Source of the DNA: Defluviitaleaceae bacterium
Lineage (GTDB): Bacteria; Bacillota; Clostridia; Lachnospirales; WQUN01
NCBI GenBank assembly: GCA_009780585.1
Contig: WQZS01000011.1
Coordinates: 41,999-105,998 of the forward strand
Direction: 5' to 3'
DNA: 64,000 nt
Within the stretch, counting starts at the first letter, position 1; the number at the start of each line of letters is the position of its first letter. Shown here one piece after another: positions 43,180 to 51,990 of the stretch. The notes under the pieces were generated by a model. That model did no database searches, was not told the origin of the DNA, and worked only from the letters and a program-made list of their open reading frames with translations. The translations under genes and the position numbers were made by a program.

Positions 43180-44853
43180 CTAATACAAATTCCTCAACAT
43201 CGCGCTGCCCCTTACCAAAGCAAGGTACAACGCCAGCGCCGTCAACAACAGCCCGCCGCCGAACAGCGCGATAAACGCCGTAAGCGGTGTGTGCAGCCAA
43301 AACCACCCCGCCACACCTACGCCCGCGGCCACGGCCATCCCGCCGAAGATCATCAGCATGATGTTCATGTTTTGCTTCACGGCCTCGGCTTCGTTGTCCC
43401 ATTCCAACTTGGGTTTTAACAGGTCAAAGAAAAGCCCGAGGTAATTGAGGAAAACGGCGGCGACTACGGCAAGCAACACGGCACCGACCGCCAGCAATAC
43501 CGGCGGGCGGAAGATGATGATTAACGGGATAAATACCAGCAATAATCCCACGCCGATCACCGCCAAACCGCACGCGGCCTTCGCGTTAAGCTGGGTGCGG
43601 TAGCGTACGGGCAGGTATTTCATCACGAAGAAGTTGCGCCCCTCGCGTGATATCGCCGATGCCGTAATCGTGGCCGCGCCGCTCATGGTTAAAGCCAGCA
43701 CCATCATCCCCACCAGAGCGATCGCGGCGGTACGCGGTTCGGTTAAATCGACGGCGGCCAGCAATTCCATCATACCGTCGCCGCTGCCCGAAGTAAGGAT
43801 CGGTATGAACGAAACAACCAATATAATGGGCATGAACAATACCATGATCACGCAGTTCATAAACGCCACGGGGCTGCGGAACAGTACGCGTATCTCCTTC
43901 ATTACGTACGCGCGGAAGACCCCCTGCCCCACCGCGCCCGCCATGATATCCTCGCGGGTCATCTTCTTGCCGCCGGAATTGGATTCCGACAGGCCGATAA
44001 CGCCCTTGAAATACAAAGCCTTCGCCAATAGGAAAAATAAAAATAATCCCGCCGCCGCAACGACGATGTTGCCCAATTGGTTTACCGCCATCGCACCGAG
44101 GTCCGCCGCGTTAACGGCCAAAGCCGAAAAATAGTTGGTCATGAATATCGCGTTAAGCGCGTTCATGGCGACGGGCTCGCCCATCAGCATCGCCAGCAAC
44201 GCTTCCTCGTCGATCGAAAACATCGATTGGGAAACGAACATAAAAGCCAGCCCCAGCCCCAATCCGACGGTGCCGATGATCCATGAGTACCGGTCGGGGT
44301 TGCGGATAAAACGCACGAAGCGCATCATCAACATGATGATCACCGTCGAGTACACCATCGGCAGTATCGGCAGCGTTAAAGCGATCAGGACCATGTTGAC
44401 CGAAAGCATCCCCGCGCCTACGTTACCCAGCAACGCCGCGAACATGACCCCCACCAAAAACACCGCAAGGATATATTCGAACACCATCGCCACGGCGAAC
44501 TTCGCCCCGATGATTTGCACGGGCTTTACCGGCAGCGGCAGGATGTATTCCACGTCCTTCGAAAAATAAAAGATCGCCGGCGCGGTCAAAAGGGAAAGGA
44601 TAAAAATAATCAACGCGCCCAAGTTTAACGTAACCCCGACGATTAAATCCAAGTACCCGAATTCGGCGAAAAACGCGTACATACTGTTAAGCATGTAATA
44701 GAACAGCCACGCCATGGGCGCAAGGGAAAGCACGACCAAGCCTATAAGAAGCGGGCCCGCCCATTTATTTTCCTTTCCGCTTACCTTCATATTAAACATC
44801 TGCCCCAAAATCACCTTGAGGAAGATCCGCACCATTGACCAAAACTTACGCAT
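43180..44853 (-). CDS. ABC exporter permease
   Basis: This 557-residue integral membrane protein has about twelve hydrophobic segments, in an ABC-2-type layout (SKDVEYILPLPVKPVQIIGA; ISREGRNFFVMKYLPVRYRT). It is the membrane part of an exporter with the ATPase encoded just upstream (8-bp overlap). Large permeases of this kind are found in Bacillota with unknown cargo. No peptide or drug gene next to it reveals the substrate. Confidence 0.85.
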   Translation of the reverse strand: MRKFWSMVRIFLKVILGQMFNMKVSGKENKWAGPLLIGLVVLSLAPMAWLFYYMLNSMYAFFAEFGYLDLIVGVTLNLGALIIFILSLLTAPAIFYFSKDVEYILPLPVKPVQIIGAKFAVAMVFEYILAVFLVGVMFAALLGNVGAGMLSVNMVLIALTLPILPMVYSTVIIMLMMRFVRFIRNPDRYSWIIGTVGLGLGLAFMFVSQSMFSIDEEALLAMLMGEPVAMNALNAIFMTNYFSALAVNAADLGAMAVNQLGNIVVAAAGLFLFFLLAKALYFKGVIGLSESNSGGKKMTREDIMAGAVGQGVFRAYVMKEIRVLFRSPVAFMNCVIMVLFMPIILVVSFIPILTSGSGDGMMELLAAVDLTEPRTAAIALVGMMVLALTMSGAATITASAISREGRNFFVMKYLPVRYRTQLNAKAACGLAVIGVGLLLVFIPLIIIFRPPVLLAVGAVLLAVVAAVFLNYLGLFFDLLKPKLEWDNEAEAVKQNMNIMLMIFGGMAVAAGVGVAGWFWLHTPLTAFIALFGGGLLLTALALYLALVRGSAMLRNLY

Positions 44854-45571
44854 TGGCCGTCACCTCCATGAAGATATCCTCCAGGGAAAGTTGGTTGTAT
44901 TGCGCCTTCAAGCTGTCCAATTCGCCGTCGAACACGATGCGCCCCTTATTGATCAGCGCAATCTTATCGCACAGCTTTTCCGCTACTTCCAGCATATGCG
45001 TGGAGAACAGTACGCAGTTGCCCGCGTCGGCATGGCGGCGCATCATTTCCTTTAATTGGAACGACGAACGCGGGTCCAGGCCCGTCAGCGGTTCGTCCAA
45101 TATCCATACAGCGGGGTTGTGCAACAGCGCACCCATGATGACAATCTTTTGCCGCATACCGTGGGAGTAGCTTTGGATGCGCCCGTTGAGTGCGCCCGTC
45201 ATTTCGAATATCTCGCCCATGGAGGCGATCTTTTCGCGCCTGTCTTCGGCGGAAACGCCGTACATATCCCCCATGAAATTCAAGTATTCCATGCCTTTAA
45301 GCCGCAGGAACATATCCGGCGAATCCGGCACGTAGCCGAAGCTCTGCTTGGCGGCGATGGGGTCCGCGGCGATGTCGTGGCCGTTGATCGTAATCGTGCC
45401 CGCGTCGGGGACGAGTACGCCCGTGATCATCTTCATGGTGGTGGTCTTGCCCGCGCCGTTGGGCCCGATAAAGCCCAGGATTTGCTTGCTTGCCACTTCC
45501 AATCGGATGTTGTCCACGGCTTTTACCTTGTTGCTGCCGTACGTTTTGCTTACGTCGGTGATTTTGAGCAT
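44846..45571 (-). CDS. ABC transporter ATP-binding protein
   Basis: This 241-residue ATPase has Walker A IGPNGAGKTTTMKMI, Q-loop FGYVPDSPDMFLRL, signature YSHGMRQKI and Walker B AVWILDEPLTGLD with H-loop CVLFSTHML. It powers the permease encoded next to it. The match is to the multidrug/antibiotic and sodium exporter (CcmA-type) group. GGAGG lies upstream of the ATG. Confidence 0.94.
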   Translation of the reverse strand: MLKITDVSKTYGSNKVKAVDNIRLEVASKQILGFIGPNGAGKTTTMKMITGVLVPDAGTITINGHDIAADPIAAKQSFGYVPDSPDMFLRLKGMEYLNFMGDMYGVSAEDRREKIASMGEIFEMTGALNGRIQSYSHGMRQKIVIMGALLHNPAVWILDEPLTGLDPRSSFQLKEMMRRHADAGNCVLFSTHMLEVAEKLCDKIALINKGRIVFDGELDSLKAQYNQLSLEDIFMEVTANA

Positions 45572-45633
45572 GTAACGTCCTCCATTGTGATTTAGTTAAA
45601 TTTATTTTATCAGCCGATTGTGTCGAAGATATG

Positions 45634-46641
45634 TCATTTGCTTGCGAGCTCGGCGTACCTTTCGGGCGATAAAAAACTGCGCATTTCCTTCCTGTATCCG
45701 GGGTCGATCGCGCCGTCGGCCATTTCCTTCGCCCAAAACAACGCGCCCAGCGCGGGGGTCGTTTCCAACAATTCGAAGCGCACGGGTTGGGTAAGCCCTT
45801 CGCGGACGGTTTGGGTAAAACGGTCCACCAAGCCCTTGTAACCGATGACGCTCCATATACTGCCCGCTTTTACGACCACCACTTCGCCGTTAAACGTAAG
45901 GTTCCGCACACATCCGACCACGCCTTCGGCGCAGCTTACGCCCATATCGTCGAATATTTGGGCGGCTACCGTGTCGCCTTTTTGCGCTTCCCTGTCGGCG
46001 AGCTGTATCAACGCCCGCGTACTCGCGCCGCGCCAACTGTAATTGTTAATGGCCGTCAAGAAATCCCGCGGGCCCTTCATTCCCAATATATCCATCGTTT
46101 CCCGCGTCATGGATGTTTCCTTGCCCGCGCGGAAAACGGAATGATAAACCATTTTGATCACCATGCCCGAAATATGCCCGCCGCCCGCCGCGTCGCCCGA
46201 AAGGTTGCCGATGCCGCCCACTTGCAAAAGGCTCCCCGTATCGTCGATGCCCAGCGTGACCGTACCCGAACCGCATATCGAACACACGCCCGACGACGCG
46301 ATGGCCTTTACACCCAAGATACCGTCGTTCGCCACTTCGAATCGGGTAAAACCCATCGCGCGTACGCGGTTGCTAAGCTCCGCGATTTGCCCCGGTTCGT
46401 CCGCTCCCGCCAGCCCAAAGCCCGCGGCGGCGATGTCGCTTACTTTGATCCCGTTCTTGTTGCACAAAGTGTCGATATGGCCTTGCATGGTTTCCTGCAT
46501 CCAGTCGTAGCCGCGCTCGTGGTTTTCGTGGCTGCAATTGGAAGCCCGCAGGATGTCAACGAACGTGCCGTCCGCACGGCAAAGCAGGTAATCGGTCTTT
46601 GAATTGCCGCCGTCCACACCCAGTATGTAATTCCCCGCCAT
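45634..46641 (-). CDS. N-acetylglucosamine kinase/BadF-type ATPase
   Basis: This 335-residue protein has the ASKHA-fold phosphate-1 motif ILGVDGGNSKTDYLL, the phosphate-2 region SICGSGTVTLGID, and GNLSGDAAGGGHISGMVIKM. Relatives phosphorylate N-acetylglucosamine with ATP, a step in cell-wall amino-sugar salvage. BadF/HgdC-type activators share the fold, but no Cys-based iron-sulfur motif is present here, which favours the sugar kinase. Ribosome site: AAAGGGG. Confidence 0.83.
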   Translation of the reverse strand: MAGNYILGVDGGNSKTDYLLCRADGTFVDILRASNCSHENHERGYDWMQETMQGHIDTLCNKNGIKVSDIAAAGFGLAGADEPGQIAELSNRVRAMGFTRFEVANDGILGVKAIASSGVCSICGSGTVTLGIDDTGSLLQVGGIGNLSGDAAGGGHISGMVIKMVYHSVFRAGKETSMTRETMDILGMKGPRDFLTAINNYSWRGASTRALIQLADREAQKGDTVAAQIFDDMGVSCAEGVVGCVRNLTFNGEVVVVKAGSIWSVIGYKGLVDRFTQTVREGLTQPVRFELLETTPALGALFWAKEMADGAIDPGYRKEMRSFLSPERYAELASK

Positions 46642-46691
46642 TTTCTTTATCCCCTTTTTTGTAATGTATTTGTCATATTTTATATGATGGG

Positions 46692-46709
46692 TTAAGGAAA
46701 ATCAAGGAA
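46692..46709 (+). repeat. 18-bp direct repeat, left copy
   Basis: TTAAGGAAAATCAAGGAA here matches 47393-47410 at 16 of 18 bases in the same orientation. The pair brackets the methyltransferase-like gene at 46813-47298. Confidence 0.6.
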
Positions 46710-46812
46710 GAAAGAGGGAGCGGATTGCGTGCTTCACTTATTTGTGGTATTTGTAATTTTGGATTACAACTTTAAATATTATGAAAATTTATGTTAGGGG
46801 CGGAAATTTTAA

Positions 46813-47298
46813 ATGGGACGGCAACAAATAAAATGTCACGGGGATGAAAACCGTTTTGAAATCGTTGCGGAATATATATACGAACATTTTGGAAACAGTA
46901 TTAAATACATTGCCGATGTAGCCGGGGGACAGGGATTACTCAGCCGTATTTTAAATAAAAAATATAATTATCAAGCGGAAGTTGTAGATCCCAGGGGATA
47001 TGTGCTTAAAGGTGTTCCGTCAAAGCAAACCGAATATTCATCCGGGATGGCAACATACTATGATTTAATTGTCGGCCTTCATCCCGATGAAGCGACAAGA
47101 GCGGTTGCGGAAAGTGCGGTATACCGTCCCGTATTGCTCATACCCTGTTGTAACGAATGGGATAAATCTGTAAAGTTAGGTTCGCGTGAACTAATACAGG
47201 CAATTGTTGGATATTTTGATAGTAAAAAAATATCGAATGAAATAGTTATTTTTGATTTTAAAAAGCCAAAAAATGTAGGAATTATTACGAAATGTTGA
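46813..47298 (+). CDS. Small methyltransferase-like protein
   Basis: This 161-residue protein has IKYIADVAGGQGLLSRILNK, a motif I-like SAM-binding loop, and the acidic EVVDPRG after the second strand, as in class I methyltransferases. It ends with a beta strand (VIFDFKKPKNVGIITKC). The gene is far more AT-rich than its neighbours and is bracketed by 18-bp direct repeats. The substrate is unknown, and the fold assignment rests on these two motifs. Confidence 0.65.
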   Translation: MGRQQIKCHGDENRFEIVAEYIYEHFGNSIKYIADVAGGQGLLSRILNKKYNYQAEVVDPRGYVLKGVPSKQTEYSSGMATYYDLIVGLHPDEATRAVAESAVYRPVLLIPCCNEWDKSVKLGSRELIQAIVGYFDSKKISNEIVIFDFKKPKNVGIITKC

Positions 47299-47314
47299 AA
47301 AGTACCTTGATTCA

Positions 47315-47341
47315 AACTTTTGCTCGCCGCGAGCAAAAGTT
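47315..47341. repeat. 27-bp palindrome, AACTT-N17-AAGTT (copy 4)
   Basis: This palindrome has core TTGCTCGCCGCGAGCAA and lies 17 bp past the methyltransferase-like stop. It directly abuts copy 5 (no gap). There is no long T run, so terminator activity is uncertain. Confidence 0.92.
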
Positions 47342-47368
47342 AACTTGTCCCCTTGTAGGGGACAAGTT
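47342..47368. repeat. 27-bp palindrome, AACTT-N17-AAGTT (copy 5)
   Basis: The core is GTCCCCTTGTAGGGGAC. The stem is identical to ispE copy 2 (37280-37306), and only the central loop differs. It follows copy 4 head to tail. Confidence 0.94.
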
Positions 47369-47392
47369 AGGGGGAATATTGTGGGCTAAGGA

Positions 47393-47410
47393 TTAGGGAA
47401 AATCAAGGCA
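47393..47410 (+). repeat. 18-bp direct repeat, right copy
   Basis: TTAGGGAAAATCAAGGCA here differs at two positions from 46692-46709. With that copy it encloses about 680 bp of AT-rich DNA. Confidence 0.6.
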
Positions 47411-47425
47411 AGGGGCGCGGCGGGG

Positions 47426-48958
47426 TCAACGGTTTTCAAGCATTGCCAGCGCGACGGTCAATGCATCACCGATAACCCAAATATCGGGGGCGATCCCTAT
47501 CCCTTCTTGCCAAAAACCTTCGGGATGGATGACGAGGTCACCCATAACCGCAGGCATACCGGAATTCGGGAGATATAAATTGCGGTTATTCGTTGTTAGG
47601 TGGGTGCCGCTTGTATTTTCACCGATGACCAGGGTGTTTTCCATGTTTAATATCCTAAACGTAAAATCTTCCCCGGCGGAAGCGGTCACCCTATCGACAA
47701 GGAGCAGGATAAGCCTGTCGTTGGGTACCACCCTTCTGTCGGGGATGTATATATAATGATGGTTGCCGAAAGGGACTTTGGGGTAATGGAAGTCATATAC
47801 ATCATGCGGGAAAAAAGGAATGTCAATGTCATCGATACCGCTCCAACTGCGTGGCGGGTTAATATCGGGCGGTAAGGTTATGCGGCTTTCCAGATACATA
47901 TTGCTGACCGTACCCAAATGTATGCTGTTGCTTGGAACCGTTTCCCCCAGCAAAGCGTGCAGAAACATCTTGTTAAGTATCATATGCCCCCCTTCGTTGC
48001 CGCGCAGGTCGATGATAACGATCGGTTCATCCTTCAAATCCTCGGCGAAGGATAAAACCCGCTGCGCGTATCTGGAATCAACGGAGCGGTTTTGGAAGGG
48101 ATTGTTCATGCTTCTGATAGAGACTACGGGTATTCCGTTTTCATACCGCAGGGAGTGCGCCCTCCAGGACGTATCGGTCCGAACAAAGGACGGTACGAAG
48201 GGTTCGGGGGTCAAATAAACCGTGGTAACGCTCCCGTCGCAATAGGTTACGGTAAGGCTGTATCCGTCCTCCGAAAAGCCGGGACGGACAAGCCTTACGG
48301 CAACGGCGGTATAGAAAAATTCACCGTCCTCGTTTAGGGTCAGGCGGAACAATTCGTCCGTATCATGACCGTCAACGCTGACCGCGTACAAACCCGTGTC
48401 CCGCTGGCGGAAACCGTTTTCGGTTTTGTCAAAGGGTACGCCCCAAACAAAATAATCAGCCGTCGCGAAGGGTCTCCAAGCGTTGTCCACCACAAAATGG
48501 TTGTCGGCTATGACCGTGGGTATCGTCTCCCACAATATTTGGCTTAACGCGACGGTATACCAAAGGTCCCGCCCCTCCCACCGCACGGCAACGGCTTGCA
48601 GGACGTCCTCCAAGAGAGGCAGGAAAACCCCGTCCCCGCCGAAATAATCATACGCGCCGTACACATGCCGGATTAATTCAAAAAAAGCCTTGGCATCGTA
48701 TTCCGCTTCCTCGCGCGTTATCATTTCCTTTCGGTTGTCGTTGATAAAACGCGTCCAGTCAATGTTCGGGTTATACCCGTCAACCAACGCTTGCAATTTT
48801 TTCATATCCGGTTCGGGCGAAACGGCTCTGCGTTGGTTCGTTATTGCCAATACATCTTCTAACGTTTGCGGAGTGGTGATCCGCTCCGAACCGCATCCGC
48901 CGCAAGCGGTGATTAACAGCGTTACCGTAAGTCCTGTTACTATCAGTAATTTTTTCAT
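47426..48958 (-). CDS. S41-family peptidase lipoprotein
   Basis: This 510-residue protein has a lipoprotein signal (MKKLLIVTGLTVTLLITACG, lipobox ITAC). Its C-terminal tail-specific-protease domain (residues ~285-500) contains VIIDLRGNEGGHMILNKMFL and the nucleophile-bearing RVTASAGEDFTF. The general-base Lys of CtpA/Prc is not seen after it (VIGENTSGTH instead), as in other subgroups of S41. It probably sits on the outer face of the membrane. Substrate unknown; some relatives lack activity. Confidence 0.85.
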   Translation of the reverse strand: MKKLLIVTGLTVTLLITACGGCGSERITTPQTLEDVLAITNQRRAVSPEPDMKKLQALVDGYNPNIDWTRFINDNRKEMITREEAEYDAKAFFELIRHVYGAYDYFGGDGVFLPLLEDVLQAVAVRWEGRDLWYTVALSQILWETIPTVIADNHFVVDNAWRPFATADYFVWGVPFDKTENGFRQRDTGLYAVSVDGHDTDELFRLTLNEDGEFFYTAVAVRLVRPGFSEDGYSLTVTYCDGSVTTVYLTPEPFVPSFVRTDTSWRAHSLRYENGIPVVSIRSMNNPFQNRSVDSRYAQRVLSFAEDLKDEPIVIIDLRGNEGGHMILNKMFLHALLGETVPSNSIHLGTVSNMYLESRITLPPDINPPRSWSGIDDIDIPFFPHDVYDFHYPKVPFGNHHYIYIPDRRVVPNDRLILLLVDRVTASAGEDFTFRILNMENTLVIGENTSGTHLTTNNRNLYLPNSGMPAVMGDLVIHPEGFWQEGIGIAPDIWVIGDALTVALAMLENR

Positions 48959-48994
48959 ACTTCCCCCGATGCCATTTACATAATATGGGTCAAT

Positions 48995-49450
48995 TTAATA
49001 TACGGCGGATGAACCGTCCGCTTCTTTAATCGCTTCCCGCGCCAGCGCGTCGCAGCGTTCGTTTTCCGGGTTGCCCGCGTGGCCCTTGACCCAGCGGCAG
49101 GTGACTTGGTGCTTAGCGAGCAGGGCTAGTAACCGCTCCCAAAGGTCAACGTTGAGCGCGGGTTCCTTTTTATTACGCATCCAGTTATTTTGCCGCCAGC
49201 GTAATGCCCAGCCTTTATCGATAGCATCGATTACGTAACGCGAATCGGAATACAGGGTTACCTTACAGGGTTCCTTCAGCGTTTCCAACCCGACAATCAC
49301 GCCGAGGATTTCCATGCGGTTGTTGGTTGTTTGGCCGTATCCGCCGGAAAGTTCCTTGCGGCGGTTCTTGTAGAGCAGCACTACGCCGTATCCGCCCGGG
49401 CCGGGGTTGCCTGAGCACGCGCCGTCGGTATACAGGGTGACTTCCTTCAT
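48995..49450 (-). CDS. rnhA: Ribonuclease HI
   Basis: The start [20 protein letters not shown] (49450) is chosen at the family N-terminus; the frame reads upstream into ispD. The 151-residue enzyme keeps all four catalytic acids ([35 protein letters not shown]). It degrades RNA in RNA-DNA hybrids. The start overlaps the ispD stop by 4 bp, so the two are co-translated. Confidence 0.96.
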   Translation of the reverse strand: MKEVTLYTDGACSGNPGPGGYGVVLLYKNRRKELSGGYGQTTNNRMEILGVIVGLETLKEPCKVTLYSDSRYVIDAIDKGWALRWRQNNWMRNKKEPALNVDLWERLLALLAKHQVTCRWVKGHAGNPENERCDALAREAIKEADGSSAVY

Positions 49451-50130
49451 ATGGCGGTCCCTTTGAGCAACGCCTCCGCGATGATCATATCCTCTTGCGT
49501 CGTTATCTTGATATTGCCGCGTTCGCCCGGCACGACATAAACGGAAACGCCGTTCGCCTCCACGATAGCGCTGTCGTCGGTAAAGCCCGACAAGTCGGAA
49601 ATAATTCCGGTGGAATTCACCAAAATCTCGTACGCGAAACCCTGCGGCGTTTGTATTTGCCAAAAACGCCCTCGTTCGGGCGTGGCGTATACGAAGCCGT
49701 TTTGATCGACTTCTTTCACCGTATCCGTAAAGGGTATCCCCGCGATCGCCGCGCCGTGCAAGCGCGCCGCGTCAATGACTTTTTCGATCAAATCGCGGGA
49801 AACGAAAGGCCGCACCCCGTCATGCACCAGCACGATTTCGGTACGGGGCGAAATCATTCCTAACGCGGCACGCACGCTTTCCGAGCGGCTTTTACCGCCT
49901 TCGGCGATGTGCTTGACTTTGGTCAGTTGATATTTATGTATCATACCTTGGACGGTTTCCTTGTAACCCGGCGGTACGGCTACGGTGATTTCCCCCACCC
50001 CTTCCGTGCGTTGGAAAGCCATAACCGTTCGCGCCAATACGGGCACATTATTTATATGAAGGAATTGCTTGGGTACCTCACCGCCGAAGCGCGTACCCGA
50101 CCCCGACGCGGGGATAATGACGGAAACCAT
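49447..50130 (-). CDS. ispD: 2-C-methyl-D-erythritol 4-phosphate cytidylyltransferase IspD
   Basis: This 227-residue protein starts [20 protein letters not shown] with the nucleotide-binding Gly/Lys motif and has [20 protein letters not shown] and the closing [14 protein letters not shown]. It makes CDP-methylerythritol from CTP and MEP, the step before IspE. It forms a small unit with rnhA, about 12 kb from ispE. Confidence 0.96.
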   Translation of the reverse strand: MVSVIIPASGSGTRFGGEVPKQFLHINNVPVLARTVMAFQRTEGVGEITVAVPPGYKETVQGMIHKYQLTKVKHIAEGGKSRSESVRAALGMISPRTEIVLVHDGVRPFVSRDLIEKVIDAARLHGAAIAGIPFTDTVKEVDQNGFVYATPERGRFWQIQTPQGFAYEILVNSTGIISDLSGFTDDSAIVEANGVSVYVVPGERGNIKITTQEDMIIAEALLKGTAI

Positions 50131-50139
50131 GAAACGCCC

Positions 50140-50733
50140 CTATTCCACCAGCACCGCCTTGTCGGGGTATACCAACGCGGGGCAGCTGGCCGTAATACTG
50201 TCCACCCAAATAAAGAATTCCTGCCCCGGCATAATTTCACCGACGGCCATCCTTTCGTAACGCGGACCGTAGACGGGCGTTTCGCTTGAAAGCGTGACGC
50301 GGTATCTTCCGTCGGCGGTCAGGAATACGCAATGGCCCGCTTCCCAACGGATGTTTTCGCTTACGACCGCGGTAAAGACCGCCGCGTCGTTATGGCAGGC
50401 GTTGAGCCAAAGCACGACGGCGGGGTACGGCGGGGGTAGTGTGTCCACGGCGTACGCCGCGCGCGCGCTCATGCCCCTGCGCGCCTCGGTATACGATACG
50501 CGTTGACCCGTGATCAAATCGTACACGGGCGCGTTTTTGACGTTAACATCTACGATCGTAAAGCCGCCGTCGGTCAACACCTCGCCCTCGATACGGACGC
50601 GGTCGCGGTTTACCCGCGTGATGATGCCTTGGGTTTCGCCCACATACATAACATCCGAGGCGTAAGCTGTCAAATACGGGGTACAGGCAAGGATAAACGC
50701 GATCCCCGCGATTAACGCCGAACGTTTTTTCAT
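50140..50733 (-). CDS. Secreted protein of unknown function
   Basis: This 197-residue protein has a signal peptide (MKKRSALIAGIAFILACTPY ending near TAYA) and about 170 beta-rich residues. Short motifs recall the N-terminal part of the SLH protein at 35069 (MYVGETQGIITRVNRDRVRI), but no known domain is recognised. It lies 10 bp upstream of ispD. AGGTGA precedes the ATG. Confidence 0.7.
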   Translation of the reverse strand: MKKRSALIAGIAFILACTPYLTAYASDVMYVGETQGIITRVNRDRVRIEGEVLTDGGFTIVDVNVKNAPVYDLITGQRVSYTEARRGMSARAAYAVDTLPPPYPAVVLWLNACHNDAAVFTAVVSENIRWEAGHCVFLTADGRYRVTLSSETPVYGPRYERMAVGEIMPGQEFFIWVDSITASCPALVYPDKAVLVE

Positions 50734-50846
50734 TATCGCTTCACCTTTATATTGATACAGCCAGTATTTACCGCGCGGCGTTTAAATATGCATATTTTAC
50801 CTTCTCCCTCATATATTTGAACAAGCAAGCGAGAGGGTGACGGTAA

Positions 50847-51122
50847 ATGGAACGTGTACCATACAGGCGTTACAGGGGGCAACCGCGGCAATACGAAGAA
50901 AAATCGGGCGCGCTGGGCGAAACGTTGATCCTGCAGGGGATCGTCAGCGGCTTGATCCTGGTTGCGGTCATGATCATCAGCATTTTGTCGTTTACGCGGC
51001 TTGATCCGATACAAACCGCCGTACGGGAAGCGCTCTCCGGCCCGGTAACGGTGGGCGAAATCGCGGATGACGCAAGGCGGTTCGGCGTCGATTCATTGGG
51101 CTTGCAATGGTTGGAACGGTAA
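50847..51122 (+). CDS. Small membrane protein, SpoIVFA-like position
   Basis: This 91-residue protein has a basic start (MERVPYRRYRGQPRQYEEKS), one membrane helix (residues ~26-47) and a short outer part. It overlaps the M50 protease gene by 16 bp. In Bacillus the inhibitor SpoIVFA precedes SpoIVFB, but is about three times longer and ends in a LytM domain; that domain is absent here. The role as a protease partner is inferred from position only. Confidence 0.7.
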   Translation: MERVPYRRYRGQPRQYEEKSGALGETLILQGIVSGLILVAVMIISILSFTRLDPIQTAVREALSGPVTVGEIADDARRFGVDSLGLQWLER

Positions 51123-51925
51123 TCGGCGTATTTATCCGTATCGCGCTTGCGTTATGCTCGTTGTATCTGCACGAATGGGCGCATGTCTTCGTCGCGCGGG
51201 GTTACGGCGCGAAGGTCGAAGCGGTACGCCTGTCCGTGTTCGGCATGTTCGCGCGCGTCCGCAGGATGGACAACCTCTTGCCGGGGCAACGGGCGTTCGT
51301 GTACTTTTCGGGGCCGCTCGCCAACATCATGATCGGCGCGTGGGCGTATACGGTGCATCACCTTTCGTATGTCGGTGTGATATGGCTGCGCGATTTGGCG
51401 TTGATCAACGCGGTTATCGCGGCATTTAATCTGCTCCCGCTTTTACCGCTGGACGGGGGGCGGCTGGTACAGCATGTGCTGGGCAATGGGTTCGGCATAT
51501 TACGCGCCAACCGGTTTATGCTGCGCTTCGGGCGGATATGCGCGGTCGCGTTGGCGGTCTTGGGGCTTGTGCAAATTATTTTATTCTCCTATAACATCAC
51601 GCTCCTGTGCGCGGCGATTTTTATTTGGCGCAAGAACGTAGTGATGCAAGCGCAGCTTCGCATGGAATGTTTCCTCACGCTGCAAAAAAAGCCCGCCCTG
51701 CTGCGCGGTTCACGCGGGAAAAGGAAGCATAAGGTTAAGATATTATCCATACCCGCTGATACGCCGCTCATGTATGCCGTGGAGCGGTTCGGCTGGTCGT
51801 ACATACGCGAGTTTAACGTGGAAGGCAAACCCGTACGGGAGGAAACAATTATGTCGTTTATTTTTTCCCCTTACCGTCCGTCCGTTTCCGAATCCCTGGC
51901 CATGCCGATCGGCGCGTTGGTGTGA
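51107..51925 (+). CDS. SpoIVFB-like M50 site-2 protease
   Basis: This 272-residue membrane protease has the zinc motif HEWAH within LYLHEWAHVFVARGYGAKVE and the second ligand region NLLPLLPLDGGRLVQHVLG. The C-terminus carries a CBS-like stretch (LMYAVERFGWSYIREFNVEG). In spore formers SpoIVFB cleaves pro-sigma-K in the mother cell. The small neighbour and the size agree. Sigma-K is not in the window, so the target is inferred. Confidence 0.88.
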   Translation: MVGTVIGVFIRIALALCSLYLHEWAHVFVARGYGAKVEAVRLSVFGMFARVRRMDNLLPGQRAFVYFSGPLANIMIGAWAYTVHHLSYVGVIWLRDLALINAVIAAFNLLPLLPLDGGRLVQHVLGNGFGILRANRFMLRFGRICAVALAVLGLVQIILFSYNITLLCAAIFIWRKNVVMQAQLRMECFLTLQKKPALLRGSRGKRKHKVKILSIPADTPLMYAVERFGWSYIREFNVEGKPVREETIMSFIFSPYRPSVSESLAMPIGALV

Positions 51926-51946
51926 TATAATCGCGTAAAAACGATT

Positions 51947-51973
51947 AACTTCGTCTCAATTTGAGACAAAGTT
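51947..51973. repeat. 27-bp palindrome, AACTT-N17-AAGTT (copy 6)
   Basis: The core is CGTCTCAATTTGAGACA; all but one outer pair (C-A) are complementary. It lies between the SpoIVFB-like gene and the esterase gene, 18 bp before that ATG, which could affect the ribosome site. Confidence 0.9.
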
Positions 51974-51990
51974 GAAACAGGGCGTGCGCG

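Noticed and set aside
37220..47370. CRISPR array
   Set aside because: The 27-bp palindromes are not regularly spaced, have variable cores and there are no spacers or cas genes.
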